This document shows, piece by piece, positions 21,487 through 23,533 of a stretch of 23,533 nt of DNA. The notes beneath the pieces are model-generated. The model did not search any database. It was not told the origin of the DNA and saw only the letters and a program-made list of their open reading frames with translations. The position numbers and the translations under genes are program-made. Position 1 is the stretch's first letter; every line of letters begins with the position of its first letter. Source of the stretch: a virus; IMG/VR virus record IMGVR_UViG_3300032073_000258, positions 1 through 23,533 of that record. One strand, given 5' to 3'.

Positions 21487-23533
21487 ATGGCTACATTAAT
21501 TTCAAGTAAACAGATATCAGGTGTAGTAACCGCATCAGTAATAAATGGTGAGTTTCTAGTAAGTGGTTCATCTACTTTAACTGGTTCTATGTTCATACAA
21601 GGAGATGTAAGTGCATCTTCAATATCAGCCTCATCATTTCAAGGTAGTGGAACTAATCTAACCTTCGGTGGTAGTGGATTTATAACAAGTTCTGCACAAG
21701 TTTCCTTACCAAGTGTTGCTGGATACACATTTTTTAGTCAATCTATATCTTCAAGTATTGCAGAAGAAATTGCAGAACACGCTGGAATACCACATGGATT
21801 ATTTAGTGGTTCATCTCAAGTTGATTATGATGAATTAACAGATAAACCTGCTTTTATTGGTGGAACAAATGTTACAGTTACCTCAGGTAGTGGAGGAATT
21901 ACCTTTACTGCAGTATTAGAGGGTTCTGCTGATGCATCAGTAATTAAATTAAATGCATTTACTGAATCGGCTGATTTAAGATTAGACCAAATTGAAACAT
22001 TTACATCTTCAAATGCTTCACCAGCAGGAACAGTTAGTAGTTCTGCTCAGATTACGGCGTTCGGATTCGTATCAGAAAGTAGTGCAACACCTGCAGGAAC
22101 AGTTAGTAGTTCAAAACAAATAACAGATTTAGGATTTATATCATCTTCTGATTCAACTACATCCTTAAATTCTTTTACTGCTTCAATAGATACAACGATT
22201 AAAACCAAAATAAATACAGATGGTGTAGTTAGTGGTTCATTATCATCTTCAATTGCATACAATGGAAATAGAACAGTATCAAATACAGATTTACCAAGTG
22301 GTGTTTATAACAATAACTTTGGAACAAGTGGTTCTGTAATTGATTTTGTAGAGGCAGTATTCTTTCCAAACACTGCACCAACAATATCATCTACTCAATT
22401 TACAATAGCAGAATTTTTGGCAAGTGGTTCAACAGTTGGTACAATATCTGCAACAGATGCAGAAGGACAATCAATAACATTTACTACACAATCTGCATAT
22501 ACTGATGATAAAGTAAAAGTTTCAACTGGTGGAATTATAACACTAACAGAAACTGCAACATCATCATCATATAATACAACATTAAGTGGAAGTATCCACA
22601 CACATGAACTTGAAGTAACTGCTACAGATACATTTAGTGGAACTACAAATAAAACAATACACATTATAGTTACTCCAAATGAAGCTCCAAAATTTAGAGA
22701 AGGTTCAACTGGTGGAAATGTAATTACAAATGTTACCTCAAGTTTAAATGAAAATACAACAAATTCAACATTAGTAAAAAGAGTATTCTTTACTGATGCA
22801 GAAAGTGATTCAATTACAATTAATTCATCATCTATTTCACCAGCTGGAGGTTCAACACATTTTACAATTGTAAAATCTTCAACTTATATTGATATATCAA
22901 CAAATACTGGTTCATTAGATTATGAAACATATCCATCATATAACTTTAGTTTAACCGCTTCTGATGAACACAAAATTGCAGGACAAGATGCAGATTCATT
23001 TGTAACATTACCAGTTAGTATAAGTGTTGCCGATAATGCACATCCTACGATTAATAACCAATCTCTTTCATCTATAAGTGAAAATAGTTCAAATGGTGCA
23101 TCAGTTGGTTCAATATCAGCTGCAGATGTTGATTCAGATACAATAACATTTAGTGATTTTACATTATACAAATTAGAATTAGATAATGCAAATGTTGGTA
23201 GTGGTTCTTATGGAGGAACATCACAAGCTTCAGACCCACATGAAAATCCATTCCAAATGACATCTGCTGGAGTAGTAACAAGAAAAACTGGAGTACATAT
23301 TAACTCAGATATAATAAATGAATATCAATATACAGTAATTGTTAAAGATAATTTTAATACAGCATCAAATGAAGGTATTATTACAATACCAATTAGTGAT
23401 GATACTCCAGCAAGTATTTCTACTAATGGAACATTTAGAATTGTTGAATCAGCAGTAAGTGGTGCATTAATTAGAACAAATGCAAATGGATTTAGTGGTA
23501 CACAAGCAGATTTAAGTTCAAATCAAAGTGGTA
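21487..23533 (+). CDS. Long cadherin-like fibre or neck-appendage protein (3' partial)
   Basis: The frame from the ATG at 21487 is open to the right edge (682 codons, no stop). It is Ser/Thr/Asn/Gly-rich with no Cys seen and no signal peptide. Residues 1 to about 250 hold short Ser-rich phage-tail repeats, such as GTVSSSAQITAFGFVSES followed by GTVSSSKQITDLGFISSS (two 23-aa units, nt about 22020-22155). From about 22374 come cadherin/Ig-like units of roughly 100-115 residues. Each opens with (A)P-x-(I/F), then I-x-E or L-x-E, G-(S/T)-x-V-G-x-I-x-A-x-D-(A/V)-(E/D), and I-T-F; examples are STVGTISATDAEGQSITF and ASVGSISAADVDSDTITF. The Asp/Glu residues suggest Ca2+ binding. Such proteins act as adhesins or fibres. 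Placement after gp15 suggests attachment at the neck or tail. Confidence 0.88.
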   Translation, partial: MATLISSKQISGVVTASVINGEFLVSGSSTLTGSMFIQGDVSASSISASSFQGSGTNLTFGGSGFITSSAQVSLPSVAGYTFFSQSISSSIAEEIAEHAGIPHGLFSGSSQVDYDELTDKPAFIGGTNVTVTSGSGGITFTAVLEGSADASVIKLNAFTESADLRLDQIETFTSSNASPAGTVSSSAQITAFGFVSESSATPAGTVSSSKQITDLGFISSSDSTTSLNSFTASIDTTIKTKINTDGVVSGSLSSSIAYNGNRTVSNTDLPSGVYNNNFGTSGSVIDFVEAVFFPNTAPTISSTQFTIAEFLASGSTVGTISATDAEGQSITFTTQSAYTDDKVKVSTGGIITLTETATSSSYNTTLSGSIHTHELEVTATDTFSGTTNKTIHIIVTPNEAPKFREGSTGGNVITNVTSSLNENTTNSTLVKRVFFTDAESDSITINSSSISPAGGSTHFTIVKSSTYIDISTNTGSLDYETYPSYNFSLTASDEHKIAGQDADSFVTLPVSISVADNAHPTINNQSLSSISENSSNGASVGSISAADVDSDTITFSDFTLYKLELDNANVGSGSYGGTSQASDPHENPFQMTSAGVVTRKTGVHINSDIINEYQYTVIVKDNFNTASNEGIITIPISDDTPASISTNGTFRIVESAVSGALIRTNANGFSGTQADLSSNQSG
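22020..22158 (+). repeat. Two 69-nt direct repeats in the fibre gene
   Basis: The first 20 bases of each unit are identical (22024-22043 and 22093-22112), spaced 69 nt apart (23 codons). The rest of the unit has diverged at DNA level but is conserved in protein (AGTVSSS.QIT..GF(V/I)S.S). They encode Ser-rich shaft-like repeats. Confidence 0.75.

Noticed and set aside
1465-23171. Many open frames on the reverse strand (for example 6213-6512, 7385-7600, 15728-15973, 22395-22664)
   Set aside because: They lie inside well-supported forward genes, give low-complexity or implausible proteins, and have no ribosome binding sites; they are shadows of AT-rich or repetitive coding.

Overview
The window is the head-morphogenesis and neck region of an AT-rich T4-like myovirus, probably aquatic or marine. 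All supported genes lie on the + strand, are tightly packed, and often overlap start to stop. Six proteins show recognisable T4-type signatures in a coherent order: large terminase (gp17), portal (gp20), prohead protease (gp21), scaffold (gp22), major capsid protein (gp23), and the neck/tail-terminator set gp13, gp14 and gp15. No tRNA, rRNA, CRISPR array, transposase or integrase was seen. The host cannot be named from the sequence. The AT-rich composition, the small membrane/beta-strand envelope protein and the phage-borne ribosomal protein bS21 would fit a marine Bacteroidota or SAR11-type host, but this is only an inference.

Layout. (i) nt 1-3922: a very large multidomain enzyme, open at the left edge, carrying the C-terminal part of a nucleotidyltransferase fold, a zinc ribbon, an HD phosphohydrolase and a covalent nucleotidyltransferase/ligase module. 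(ii) 3945-6931: a Cys-containing protein of unknown function, a membrane-anchored protein and the large terminase. (iii) 6945-9168: a basic small protein and the portal. (iv) 9186-14646: a block of poorly known genes around the prohead protease, including a 57-aa gene and a 574-aa protein made of small segments joined by repeated E-S-(V/I)-N-E linkers. (v) 14677-14946: a phage bS21 ribosomal protein. (vi) 14947-17972: a structured leader, the hyperacidic scaffold, the major capsid protein and a strong intrinsic terminator. (vii) 17980-23533: a new promoter, gp13-, gp14- and gp15-like neck proteins, two small proteins sharing a beta-module with the gp15 C-terminus, and a long cadherin-like fibre protein open at the right edge.

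How they work together: portal, scaffold, protease and capsid protein build and mature the prohead; terminase fills it; gp13/14/15 close the head and join the tail; the fibre may decorate the neck or tail. The most interesting pattern is that (V/I/L)-N-E followed by A/G/S resembles the T4 gp21 cleavage rule. It recurs at apparent domain borders in the 574-aa protein and in several neighbours, which suggests a set of capsid-targeted, protease-processed internal proteins. A second notable feature is a candidate late-promoter motif (TATATTTATA and close variants) in five of the longer intergenic gaps.
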